Assembly: GCA_900555105.1 (NCBI GenBank)
Contig: USJP01000118.1
Coordinates: forward strand, 1 to 5,808
DNA length: 5,808 nucleotides
Direction of reading: 5' to 3'
Source of the DNA: an uncultured Coriobacteriaceae bacterium
GTDB taxonomy: Bacteria; Actinomycetota; Coriobacteriia; Coriobacteriales; UMGS124
The notes beneath the pieces are model-generated. The model searched no databases. It was not told where the DNA came from and worked only from the letters and a program-made list of their open reading frames with translations. Below, piece by piece: positions 1-5,660 of the stretch. Each line of letters begins with the position of its first letter. Within the stretch, counting starts at the first letter, position 1. The position numbers and the translations under genes were made by a program.

Positions 1-171
1 CAGACAAGCGGAGGCGAGGGCGCGTGCGCGGATGCCGAGGTGGCGGCCCCCGTGTCGGTCGATGCCGTCACGCGCCAGATGGAGACCTACCGCATGACCT
101 GCGACCGCCCCCTGCGTCCCTACGATATCGTCCGCGCCCGCCGCAAGCCCAGCGAGATGCCGCCGGAGTAG
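1..171 (+). CDS. C-terminal end of an unrecognised protein (5' truncated by the window)
   Basis: Reading frame 1 is open from the first base to a TAG at 169-171 and gives 56 residues, ending in ...RARRKPSEMPPE. The tail is rich in Arg and Pro and has no membrane segment, metal-binding cluster or known motif that I can identify. Third codon positions are almost all G or C, stronger than in any other gene of the window, which supports real coding. The start and most of the protein lie outside the window, so no function is proposed. It converges on the leftward operon that ends at 467. Confidence 0.6.
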   Translation, partial: QTSGGEGACADAEVAAPVSVDAVTRQMETYRMTCDRPLRPYDIVRARRKPSEMPPE

Positions 172-195
172 GGAAGTTTGGAGTCCGTTCTCGCC

Positions 196-213
196 CCGCG
201 GTGTAAGCCGCGG
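196..213 (+). terminator. Short GC hairpin after the first gene
   Basis: CCGCGG, a six-base loop (TGTAAG) and a second CCGCGG form a 6-bp stem 24 bases after the TAG of the upstream gene. There is no T-run behind it (CTTCTG follows), so it is at best a weak terminator or an RNA 3'-end stabiliser. CCGCGG is self-complementary, so chance occurrence in GC-rich DNA is quite possible. Confidence 0.25.
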
Positions 214-413
214 CTTCTGAGTTGCCATCGCATGCCTTCGATGCCAATGACTGGTGGCACATTTTGAACACATTTGAAATGCGTGTTAATTGCAAGTCCA
301 TGGGACACCGACATGCGCGCCTTGGCGTTGCCGGTGGATCGGCGACCTTCGCACTGGCTGTTGCGCGGACCTCGAAAGTCTCCCAGGGAAGCCTCATCGG
401 GTCCACGTAACAG

Positions 414-446
414 TGCGGCCCGTCGTTGCTTGCTCGACGGGCCGCA
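414..446 (-). terminator. Perfect 12-bp hairpin between convergent genes, probable operon terminator
   Basis: TGCGGCCCGTCG (414-425) and CGACGGGCCGCA (435-446) are perfect reverse complements around a nine-base loop. The hairpin begins 20 bases after the TAA of the leftward operon (stop at 467-469). Neither side is followed by a strong T-tract; on the minus strand the next bases are ACTGTTACG. It therefore resembles the T-poor hairpin terminators often proposed in GC-rich actinobacteria and could serve both convergent transcripts. The stem is clear; the termination role is inferred from position. Confidence 0.6.
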
Positions 447-466
447 TATGGGAAACAACGGCTTGG

Positions 467-1759
467 TTACCAGTTACGGTCTTTGTAGGGCGCCGAGGAG
501 AATCCTCGTGCCTGGAGATCGCTCACCATACGGTCGAGTTTGCCGCGCCACATGCGTTTGAACCAATTGGTCTCACCGAACCACTTTACGAGCGTGGGGC
601 TGATGGCGTAATACGTTTTGATGAATGCCCTGCCCCAGAACGATTCGGCAAGCTCGAAGTCACGATAGCGGCGCAACGTCCAGACCTGGGGGCAATCATA
701 TGACCCGTAGACTGCCGTGGCGACATAGCAACCGCCGTCGCTGCTCGATGCCTGAACAGTTTGGGCTGCTGGCTTCTTTACGGTTGGTATTTCGGATTCG
801 GGTAGCAGGTTTCTAGCTTCGGCAAATGACTCGCATGCCATTTCATAATACTTGTCCTTTTGTGCCGCGCTGCAAGTGTCGTATTCAATCAGAGTATTCA
901 GCGCATGGATTCTGCCTGCGTGGACATAGCCGGTCTCTTCATCGGCGCCTTTATGGATGGCGAGCGCGCCACTTATAAGCTTTGCAACAATTCGAGCCAT
1001 GTCACAGTAATCGCTGTATATCTCAGCTTGCCTGGTGTTTAGGTATTCTTTGCTTTGAAGACGCTTAGCTGTTTCCAGCGCATCGTACAGGCGCTGCTTG
1101 ACATCTTTCATTTCGACGTTCATAAGCATGACAGCCGTGGTCGATATGGTTGAGGCAATTTTTGACATCGTCTCATCGTCTAGCGAAACGGCGCACTTTG
1201 CAATGAGCGTGAGCTGATACATTAGGACTGATTTTTCAATCTCAATGACCTGTTCACCGTGTGCTGTAGATAGGGGGTTACTTTTCGCATTGTTGCACCC
1301 GGTTTCAACCAAGGCGAGGCAGAACGCGCTTGCTTGCTGCTTGATGTACTCCTTGACTGCTTCGTGTTTATCTTCTGGTGCATATTCGATTGCCTGGGCG
1401 AAATACGAGAATGCCTCACCAATACGTTGATTTCCGATTGTTGATTGCCAGCCCGCGGCCCGCCCCTTTATCAGCCATGCCTCAAAATTGTTGTTGTCCT
1501 GTTCGAGAACTTTATTGGCGTAGCCCTCAGCTTCTTCATAATTGCATGCCTCGCATGCTTTGTTGCCGAGTTCGAGATAGTTTGCAATTTGTTTGCTCGA
1601 ATCGATTTTGACGGTGCCCTCGACTTGCACTACGCCTTCGACCATCATCTTCTTGGCGTTTTCGGGCGTGTACTTCGTGCCGCAGTTCTGGCAGACGAAG
1701 TAATCTCCATCTTTTAGGATGTCGGTGCTTCCGCATAGTTCGCATTGCATGGCTTTCAT
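467..1759 (-). CDS. Zinc-ribbon / TPR-like / CFI-box C-terminal domain protein
   Basis: The predicted protein has 430 residues and no membrane segment or signal peptide. An N-terminal zinc ribbon uses C6xxC9 and C23xxC26 (MQCELCGS ... FVCQNCGTKY). Residues about 60-130 are helical and TPR-like (LGNKACEACNYEEAEGYANK, then FEAWLIKGRAAG), and a long helical middle follows. After a low-complexity linker (about 325-343) comes CYVATAVYGS (344-353), LRRYRD (362-367) and FIKTYYAISPTLVKWFG (379-395). This is the pattern of the CFI-box-CTERM domain, with Cys-Tyr-Val replacing Cys-Phe-Ile. The biochemical role of that domain is not known to me. ATG at 1759 overlaps the TGA of the small ORF upstream (ATGA) and has AAGGA 10 bases before it. 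An in-frame ATG at 1768 adds three residues (MRQ) and has AAGGG five bases before it, so the start is not settled. It is the last gene of the leftward operon, followed by the hairpin at 414-446. An adaptor or scaffold role at the membrane is inferred from the SPFH and membrane-protein neighbours. The domain assignment is firm, the function is not. Confidence 0.88.
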   Translation of the reverse strand: MKAMQCELCGSTDILKDGDYFVCQNCGTKYTPENAKKMMVEGVVQVEGTVKIDSSKQIANYLELGNKACEACNYEEAEGYANKVLEQDNNNFEAWLIKGRAAGWQSTIGNQRIGEAFSYFAQAIEYAPEDKHEAVKEYIKQQASAFCLALVETGCNNAKSNPLSTAHGEQVIEIEKSVLMYQLTLIAKCAVSLDDETMSKIASTISTTAVMLMNVEMKDVKQRLYDALETAKRLQSKEYLNTRQAEIYSDYCDMARIVAKLISGALAIHKGADEETGYVHAGRIHALNTLIEYDTCSAAQKDKYYEMACESFAEARNLLPESEIPTVKKPAAQTVQASSSDGGCYVATAVYGSYDCPQVWTLRRYRDFELAESFWGRAFIKTYYAISPTLVKWFGETNWFKRMWRGKLDRMVSDLQARGFSSAPYKDRNW

Positions 1760-1989
1760 CTGACGCATTCCTTCCCTTGGGTTTCGGTTACTTCAATCCA
1801 ATCAAGGGGTGTCAAACCCTGACGAGAATTGCCATCGTTCCGTTCTTGTTGAGGTGCGCTGCAAGCTGCCTTGTTGCTGAAGGTGTACATGCAGCCATTG
1901 CCTGCGGTTTCCATAAGCTTGGCCGACTCGTCTGTTTCTACAACGGAGAGCTTCTTTCCAATCTCTTGGCGACGAGTTGTTTGGAACAT
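1756..1989 (-). CDS. Possible 77-residue hypothetical protein inside the operon
   Basis: An ATG-to-TGA frame fills the 268-base gap between the membrane-protein gene and the zinc-ribbon/CFI-box gene. Its TGA (1758-1756) overlaps the downstream ATG at 1759 as ATGA, the usual arrangement of translationally coupled genes. The residues are mixed and polar with no membrane segment; two or three cysteines do not form a recognisable metal site. No homologous family comes to mind. Against it, there is no Shine-Dalgarno sequence before the ATG at 1989 (TTATTTCCATTC precedes it), and a stop lies in frame just upstream. It could be a coupled small gene, a remnant of a longer gene, or a chance frame in a spacer. 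Confidence 0.35.
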   Translation of the reverse strand: MFQTTRRQEIGKKLSVVETDESAKLMETAGNGCMYTFSNKAACSAPQQERNDGNSRQGLTPLDWIEVTETQGKECVR

Positions 1990-2027
1990 GAATGGAAATA
2001 ACTACGGATGGATGCATTCATTGCGGG

Positions 2028-2699
2028 TTACCGCCTTTGCGCTAAGGAGTTGTGTCTGGCGATAAGTGAGAGGATCTTGACGCAAGCTGCTCGAACATTT
2101 GAATCGTCTTGAGCGTTGAGTGAATGTTCCAATTGGTCAATTGCGGCAAGGAGTTCTCTGTCTGTTTGTTCGGTGCGTTCGTTTGAAATTGGCGAGGCAT
2201 ACCGAGCGGCTTCTGCGGTTTTCTGAACGAGCGCCCTTTGGTCGGAGGAGGCGCTTACGACTAGGGCATCCAGGCGGATTCGGATTTCTTGCAGGGTGTC
2301 GGTCCTTGCCTCGTTTTCTTCCTCGACAGATTGAGCATGGCCGGAGGAAAAGAGGGCCGTCGCCGCTAGAATGGCCATAAGCACCAGGAGCCCGAGGCTC
2401 AGGGCGAGGCTGACGCCGTTCACCTGGTCGGCTGGGCGGGTGATGACGATAACCGTGTTGGTAAGTAATTGAAGTAGCAACACGATGATGCTCGCCGCAC
2501 CGAGGGGCAGCCCGAATACGGGGCTAAGTTTTGTCTCCTTGAGATTGCAGACAATGGTTGCTGCCAAGATGACAAGGCTAATAGCGCACTCTTGCCAGAA
2601 TAAGATGCTTGCCCCGCACATGGCGAGCAGGATTATCTCCATGCAGAGGGTCAGAATGACGGGGGTGGCAATCGAGACAACTTTCGCGTTCACCCTCAC
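2028..2699 (-). CDS. Four-helix integral membrane protein with cytoplasmic helical tail
   Basis: The protein has 223 residues. Hydrophobic segments lie at about 8-30, 32-51, 61-86 and 96-117, followed by a charged, Gln/Glu-rich helical region (about 122-223) likely to be cytoplasmic and possibly coiled-coil. I do not recognise a named family. The start is taken as GTG at 2699 because GAGGAGGGG stands six bases before it. Reading on to ATG codons at 2723 or 2765 would overlap the end of the SPFH gene and add Arg/Pro-rich residues unlike a membrane-protein N-terminus. The GTG begins two bases after the SPFH stop (TAG at 2704-2702), so translation is probably coupled and the two proteins made in fixed ratio. 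By context it is likely a membrane partner or anchor of the SPFH protein. This is inferred from gene order only. Confidence 0.85.
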   Translation of the reverse strand: MRVNAKVVSIATPVILTLCMEIILLAMCGASILFWQECAISLVILAATIVCNLKETKLSPVFGLPLGAASIIVLLLQLLTNTVIVITRPADQVNGVSLALSLGLLVLMAILAATALFSSGHAQSVEEENEARTDTLQEIRIRLDALVVSASSDQRALVQKTAEAARYASPISNERTEQTDRELLAAIDQLEHSLNAQDDSNVRAACVKILSLIARHNSLAQRR

Positions 2700-2701
2700 G
2701 G

Positions 2702-3850
2702 CTAACCCCTCCTCGTTCCGCATTCGGGGCAGAACTTCTCGCGGCCATCGAATCGGTAACCGCATTCGGAGCAGAACTTTGCCAGTGTGCTGTTGCTTGT
2801 GGCCGGCGCGTTGTTGGTATCACCAGCCGCTGAGCTACTCACGCCGGCGCCGGCGCCGTCTATTCCGCCGGTGTTACCAATCGCCTGCGATACGGCCCCT
2901 CCAACCACCTGTCCCATAGGGCCGCTCACGCCCGTCATCATGCCGAGACCGATTCCCATGTTGGCGAACTCGCCGACGGCTTCGTTTTGCGCCATGTGTT
3001 CGGCAACGTCGAAGCCTCGTTCTTGCTGGTAGGTATAGCCCTCGATGGAGCGCTTTTGCGCTGCCGCCTGCGCGGCGATGACCGTCTGCTTCGCTTCGGT
3101 TTCTTGGTTGATGATGCCAACCTGTTGGTTGATCTGCGCTTCTTGTATGTCGGCATACTGGCGGAAGTGCAGCAGCTTAAACCGTTCGTAAACGGGGTCT
3201 CCATCGGGTTTCAAAACCGTCGTGACGAGCATTTGGGTGAGCTCGAGCCCATATTCAGCAAAATCGGGGGCAAGGTGTTCCTTCACCGCCGCAGAGAACT
3301 CTTCCAAATGCGCGTCCATCTCAAAGATGGACAGCTTCTGTTCGGTGATTGCATTGGCAAAGACGGTTTTGATTCGTGTTTGAAGGAATGCCTTGAAATA
3401 GTGCACAAAACGCCCTTGGGAAAGAACTGCTTCAGTTCCAACAATCTTGAGCAGGAGTTTCCTGGGCTCACGCACTGTCAAGGCGAGTTCGCCACATGCG
3501 CCAATCGAGAGGGGAAACCTGAATTGAGGCTCCATGAACTGAATCTTTGAGTTTGTTCCCCACGGGATGCCCATCTGCTCCACGAGATTGACGAAGTAAA
3601 CCTCGGCATGGAAGGGACTGATGCCGTCAGAGGGTAGGTTTACGAGCTTGTTTATGAGGGGGAGATTTTGGGTTGTAAGTTCGTATCGGCCCGGGGCAAA
3701 GGTATCCAGAGCTTGGCCATTCAAGAAGAAAACGGCGACTTGTGACTCATGCACGATGAGTTGGGAGCCAGTATTGAAGTCCTCGGTCGGATGCTTCCAG
3801 ACGATTGTTTGGTTGTCGCCCTCGTATTTGATGACGCTGATAAGTTCCAT
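2702..3850 (-). CDS. SPFH-domain protein with C-terminal zinc ribbon (YdjI / 'virion core protein' type)
   Basis: The protein has 382 residues. It opens with MELISVIKYEGDN and IVWKHPTEDFNTGSQLIVHE, then AVFFLNGQALDTFAPGRYEL (39-58): the start of an SPFH (stomatin/prohibitin/flotillin/HflK-C) domain of the YdjI branch, which runs to about residue 215. A Gln/Ala/Glu-rich helical stretch follows (about 230-290), suited to oligomerisation. A Gly-rich hydrophobic linker (about 296-345) leads to a zinc ribbon with C360xxC363 and C374xxC377. There is no N-terminal membrane helix, so membrane association would be peripheral or through a partner. In Bacillus subtilis YdjI is needed to bring PspA to the membrane during envelope stress; that knowledge belongs to the family, and no PspA is seen here. 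ATG at 3850 is chosen because GGGAG stands eight bases before it; a GTG at 3865 would add five residues (MGAHS) and has poorer spacing. It is the first gene of the leftward operon, behind the promoter candidate at 3887-3914. Confidence 0.92.
   Translation of the reverse strand: MELISVIKYEGDNQTIVWKHPTEDFNTGSQLIVHESQVAVFFLNGQALDTFAPGRYELTTQNLPLINKLVNLPSDGISPFHAEVYFVNLVEQMGIPWGTNSKIQFMEPQFRFPLSIGACGELALTVREPRKLLLKIVGTEAVLSQGRFVHYFKAFLQTRIKTVFANAITEQKLSIFEMDAHLEEFSAAVKEHLAPDFAEYGLELTQMLVTTVLKPDGDPVYERFKLLHFRQYADIQEAQINQQVGIINQETEAKQTVIAAQAAAQKRSIEGYTYQQERGFDVAEHMAQNEAVGEFANMGIGLGMMTGVSGPMGQVVGGAVSQAIGNTGGIDGAGAGVSSSAAGDTNNAPATSNSTLAKFCSECGYRFDGREKFCPECGTRRG
2706..2714 (-). promoter_or_regulatory. 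Strong Shine-Dalgarno that fixes a GTG start
   Basis: On the minus strand GAGGAGGGG lies inside the last codons of the SPFH gene (Arg-Arg-Gly end) and is followed by TTAGCC and GTG at 2699. It is the strongest ribosome-binding site in the operon. It decides the start of the membrane protein and implies that ribosomes ending the SPFH gene can reinitiate directly. Confidence 0.75.
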
Positions 3851-3886
3851 ACTGTGCGCTCCCACCTGGAATTAGATACTTGGGTG

Positions 3887-3914
3887 AGGTTAGCGGGGGG
3901 GGGTGGCTTGTCAA
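3887..3914 (-). promoter_or_regulatory. Candidate sigma-70 promoter of the SPFH operon
   Basis: On the minus strand a perfect -35 consensus TTGACA (3914-3909) is followed by a 16-base spacer and TAACCT (3892-3887), which matches three of six -10 bases. Transcription would start near 3880, leaving a leader of about 30 bases that includes the GGGAG ribosome-binding site. The spacer carries nine C in a row. The -10 is weak, so the call rests on the perfect -35, the spacing and the position. Confidence 0.55.
3895..3903. repeat. Nine-base homopolymer (G9 on +, C9 on -) within the promoter spacer
   Basis: Nine consecutive G occupy 3895-3903 of the plus strand, the longest single-base run in the window. 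It sits between the -35 and -10 candidates of the leftward operon. Runs of this length slip during replication in many bacteria, and here each slip would change promoter spacing (16 bases now, 17 with one more C). The tract is seen directly; variability is inferred. Confidence 0.85.
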
Positions 3915-4036
3915 TGATGGTTTTATAAGCGGCGGGATTGAACGACTGGCGCGTGCTTCAATAATGGCGAGTGAGGGAGTGCACGACGCCTAAAAAGAGA
4001 AGGGTTGTTAGTACAGTCGAGTTTTGTTGGGAGCGA

Positions 4037-4122
4037 TAGGGTGCAAACTTCACCCAAATATGGGTGTATTCTTCATTCAAAACAGGGTGTAAACTTCACC
4101 TCAAATAGGGTGTATTCTTCAT
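4037..4122 (+). repeat. Four direct repeats with exact 23-bp period upstream of the ATPase gene
   Basis: A 17-base unit occurs at 4037-4053 (TAGGGTGCAAACTTCAC), 4060-4076 (ATGGGTGTATTCTTCAT), 4083-4099 (CAGGGTGTAAACTTCAC) and 4106-4122 (TAGGGTGTATTCTTCAT). Starts are 23 bases apart each time. The core is GGGTGYAWWCTTCAY. Units alternate between an AAAC...CAC form and an ATTC...CAT form, so the array is also a duplicated 46-bp pair. The last unit ends 28 bases before the ATPase ATG, so it overlaps or flanks that gene's promoter and leader. No clear -35/-10 pair was found outside the repeats; TATTCT inside two units is -10-like. Iterated sites of fixed period usually bind a cooperative regulator, and autoregulation by or near the ATPase gene is an inference. 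Confidence 0.85.
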
Positions 4123-4150
4123 ACGCTGCCAATTCGACGAAGGAGCCACC

Positions 4151-5452
4151 ATGTCTTCCCAGCTCACGGCTTTGTGCCCCGAGGGATATTGTCGCCGTCT
4201 CATTGACGATCGGCTGGCCATGCTCTTGCAGGCGTTTGGAGCCGTCGAGATTGTTGGGCCCAAGTGGTGCGGCAAGACATGGAGCGCCCTGTCGGTCGCA
4301 TCGAGCGTGATTCGCCTCATCGATCGCCCCTCACGCCTTGCCGTTGAGCAGGACGTTTCTCTGGCTCTCTTGGGGGAGGCCCCTCACCTTATCGATGAAT
4401 GGCAGGAGGTGCCCGAGGTTTGGGACGCCGTGCGTATGAGCGTCGACGAGGCAGCGGGATGTCGCGGGCGTTATCTGCTTACGGGATCCCACGCCCTTAA
4501 GAAAGCTGAGCGCGAGCGTGTCCGCCATAGCGGCGCGGGTCGTATCGGGCGGTTGAAAATGTCGAGCATGACGCTTGCAGAGCTTGGCTTGTCAGACGGC
4601 ACGGTGAGCTTGCAGGCGCTTTTCGACGGGGAGCCCTTCGCGGCGCATGTCTGCGAAACCTCATTGCAGGATGTTGCTCGCTGGTGCTGCCGGGGAGGCT
4701 GGCCCGACGTGCTTGACCTGCCTGATGGGCTTGCCTTTGAACAGGGATCCCAATATATACAAGCGGTGCTCGATGTCAATGTTGAAGATGAAGGCCTGTC
4801 AGGCGACCTGGCTAGGAGGTTTCTTCGTTCGCTTGCCTTTAATGTCGGGCAGGCGGCAACGCGGCCAACCTTGCTCAAAGACGCGGGGATGGATGAGGCA
4901 TCGGCATCTCAGGCAAATGTGCTTGACGAGTACCTGGCCTTCTTCAATCGCCTGTATCTCATGGAGGAGGTCGGTGGCTGGGCTCCGCCTATGCGTGCGA
5001 AGAACCGCGTGCGTACTAAGCCGAAGCGTTATTTTGCCGATGCGTCGTTGCCGGCTGCATTGCTGGGGGCAAATCCTGACCAGCTTATTTTTGACACCCA
5101 GACGCTCGGCATGTTGTTCGAGAACCTTGTGATGCACGATCTTTGGGCCATCATGGACTCCTATTCTGGTGTCGCAAACCGCGTGTGCTATTACCGCGAT
5201 GACAAGGACCTCGAGGTTGATGCCATCCTTGAGCGCGGGGCGAAATGGGCGGCCATCGAGGTGAAGCTCAGCGACGTGAAGGTCGACCAGGCCGCCGAGT
5301 CGCTCCTTCGTCTGCGGCGCAAGGTGGTGGAGAACCCAGCCGTCCAAAACGCCGAGCCGGCGTTCATGGCGGTCATCACGGGTAAGAGCACCCTGGCGTA
5401 TCGCCGCAAAGATGGCATCTACGTTATCCCGGCGGCATGTTTGACGGCATGA
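4151..5452 (+). CDS. AAA-family ATPase with C-terminal DUF4143 / PD-(D/E)xK-like domain
   Basis: The protein has 433 residues. The N-terminus carries the family's YCRRLIDDRLAMLLQAFGAV lead-in, a Walker A loop GPKWCGKT (36-43), a Walker B HLIDEW (79-84, D82 and E83) and a sensor-like LLTGS (109-113), giving an ATP-binding AAA_14-type domain to about residue 195. The remainder is DUF4143, with FENLVMHDLW (323-332) and a nuclease-like LEVDAIL (354-360) ... IEVK (369-372) arrangement in which E355, D357, E370 and K372 fit PD-(D/E)xK spacing. All key residues are present, so the protein looks intact. ATG at 4151 has GAAGGAG five bases before it. It is transcribed alone, divergently from the SPFH operon, behind the four 23-bp repeats. 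These ATPases are common and often multicopy in gut bacteria, and their substrate is generally unknown. Nuclease activity is inferred from the motif only; the fold may be non-catalytic. Confidence 0.93.
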   Translation: MSSQLTALCPEGYCRRLIDDRLAMLLQAFGAVEIVGPKWCGKTWSALSVASSVIRLIDRPSRLAVEQDVSLALLGEAPHLIDEWQEVPEVWDAVRMSVDEAAGCRGRYLLTGSHALKKAERERVRHSGAGRIGRLKMSSMTLAELGLSDGTVSLQALFDGEPFAAHVCETSLQDVARWCCRGGWPDVLDLPDGLAFEQGSQYIQAVLDVNVEDEGLSGDLARRFLRSLAFNVGQAATRPTLLKDAGMDEASASQANVLDEYLAFFNRLYLMEEVGGWAPPMRAKNRVRTKPKRYFADASLPAALLGANPDQLIFDTQTLGMLFENLVMHDLWAIMDSYSGVANRVCYYRDDKDLEVDAILERGAKWAAIEVKLSDVKVDQAAESLLRLRRKVVENPAVQNAEPAFMAVITGKSTLAYRRKDGIYVIPAACLTA

Positions 5453-5453
5453 G

Positions 5454-5484
5454 GAGTGCGGGTTTTGTGCTCGGGCTGTTTTTT
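5454..5484 (+). terminator. Weak terminator candidate after the ATPase gene
   Basis: GAGTGC (5454-5459) can pair with GTGCTC (5467-5472) through four Watson-Crick and two G-T pairs around a seven-base loop. GGGCTG and a run of six T (5479-5484) follow. The stem is weak and the T-run is six bases away from it, so this is a poor intrinsic terminator. Its place directly behind the TGA (5450-5452) is the main support. Confidence 0.25.
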
Positions 5485-5564
5485 ATCGTGTAGCGCATGG
5501 GCACGTCCGACTTCTGTCTGCCGCTCATCCCGCTCGCCTCGCCTCCCATAGATTACCCTCTTGT

Positions 5565-5579
5565 AAATTTGCCAAATTT
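5565..5579. promoter_or_regulatory. 15-bp palindrome just upstream of the -35, candidate operator
   Basis: AAATTTG (5565-5571), a central C and CAAATTT (5573-5579) form a perfect inverted repeat with seven-base arms. It lies in a short AT-rich patch of an otherwise GC-rich region and ends four bases before the TTAACA -35 candidate. That is where an activator, or a repressor touching the -35, would bind. The regulator is not in the window. Confidence 0.45.
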
Positions 5580-5583
5580 TTGC

Positions 5584-5612
5584 TTAACAACTTCGGCGCG
5601 CTGGACTAGGAT
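5584..5612 (+). promoter_or_regulatory. Candidate sigma-70 promoter of the Tat-protein gene
   Basis: TTAACA (5584-5589, five of six -35 bases) is followed by a 17-base spacer and TAGGAT (5607-5612, four of six -10 bases). Transcription would start near 5619 and give a leader of about 95 bases before the ATG at 5715. It is the best-spaced promoter candidate in the window. Confidence 0.6.
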
Positions 5613-5660
5613 GCGCGGTATCGTTTGCGAGGCGGGCTTTGCGGATGCCTCACACGCGGG

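Noticed and set aside
251..286. Imperfect inverted repeat AACACATTT / AAATGCGTGTT
   Set aside because: It needs a two-base bulge, is AT-rich and weak, and stands near no gene start or stop.
222..410. 62-residue plus-strand frame in the convergent intergenic region
   Set aside because: No ribosome-binding site before the ATG, no promoter seen, and an unconvincing composition. Nothing else gene-like was seen between 172 and 413.
290..703. 137-residue plus-strand open frame
   Set aside because: It runs antisense into the zinc-ribbon/CFI-box gene and across the terminator hairpin, with no ribosome-binding site or recognisable motif.
1802..2017. 71-residue minus-strand frame in the operon gap
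   Set aside because: Arg/Gln-rich out-of-frame shadow of the 1756-1989 frame, with no ribosome-binding site.
2987..3550. 187-residue plus-strand open frame
   Set aside because: Exactly antisense to the well-supported SPFH gene; long only because GC-rich coding DNA lacks stops on the other strand.
3864..3899. Alternative promoter with -10 TCTAAT (3876-3871, minus strand)
   Set aside because: TCTAAT matches five of six -10 bases, but the -35 position falls in the poly-C run and the resulting leader would be only about 14 bases. The TTGACA-16-TAACCT pair fits better.
4037..4122. CRISPR-like array
   Set aside because: The period is only 23 bases with about six bases between units, so there are no spacers of CRISPR length and no cas gene. 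Operator-like direct repeats explain it better.
4799..5347. 182-residue minus-strand open frame
   Set aside because: Antisense to the ATPase gene, which has intact Walker and DUF4143 motifs; no independent support.
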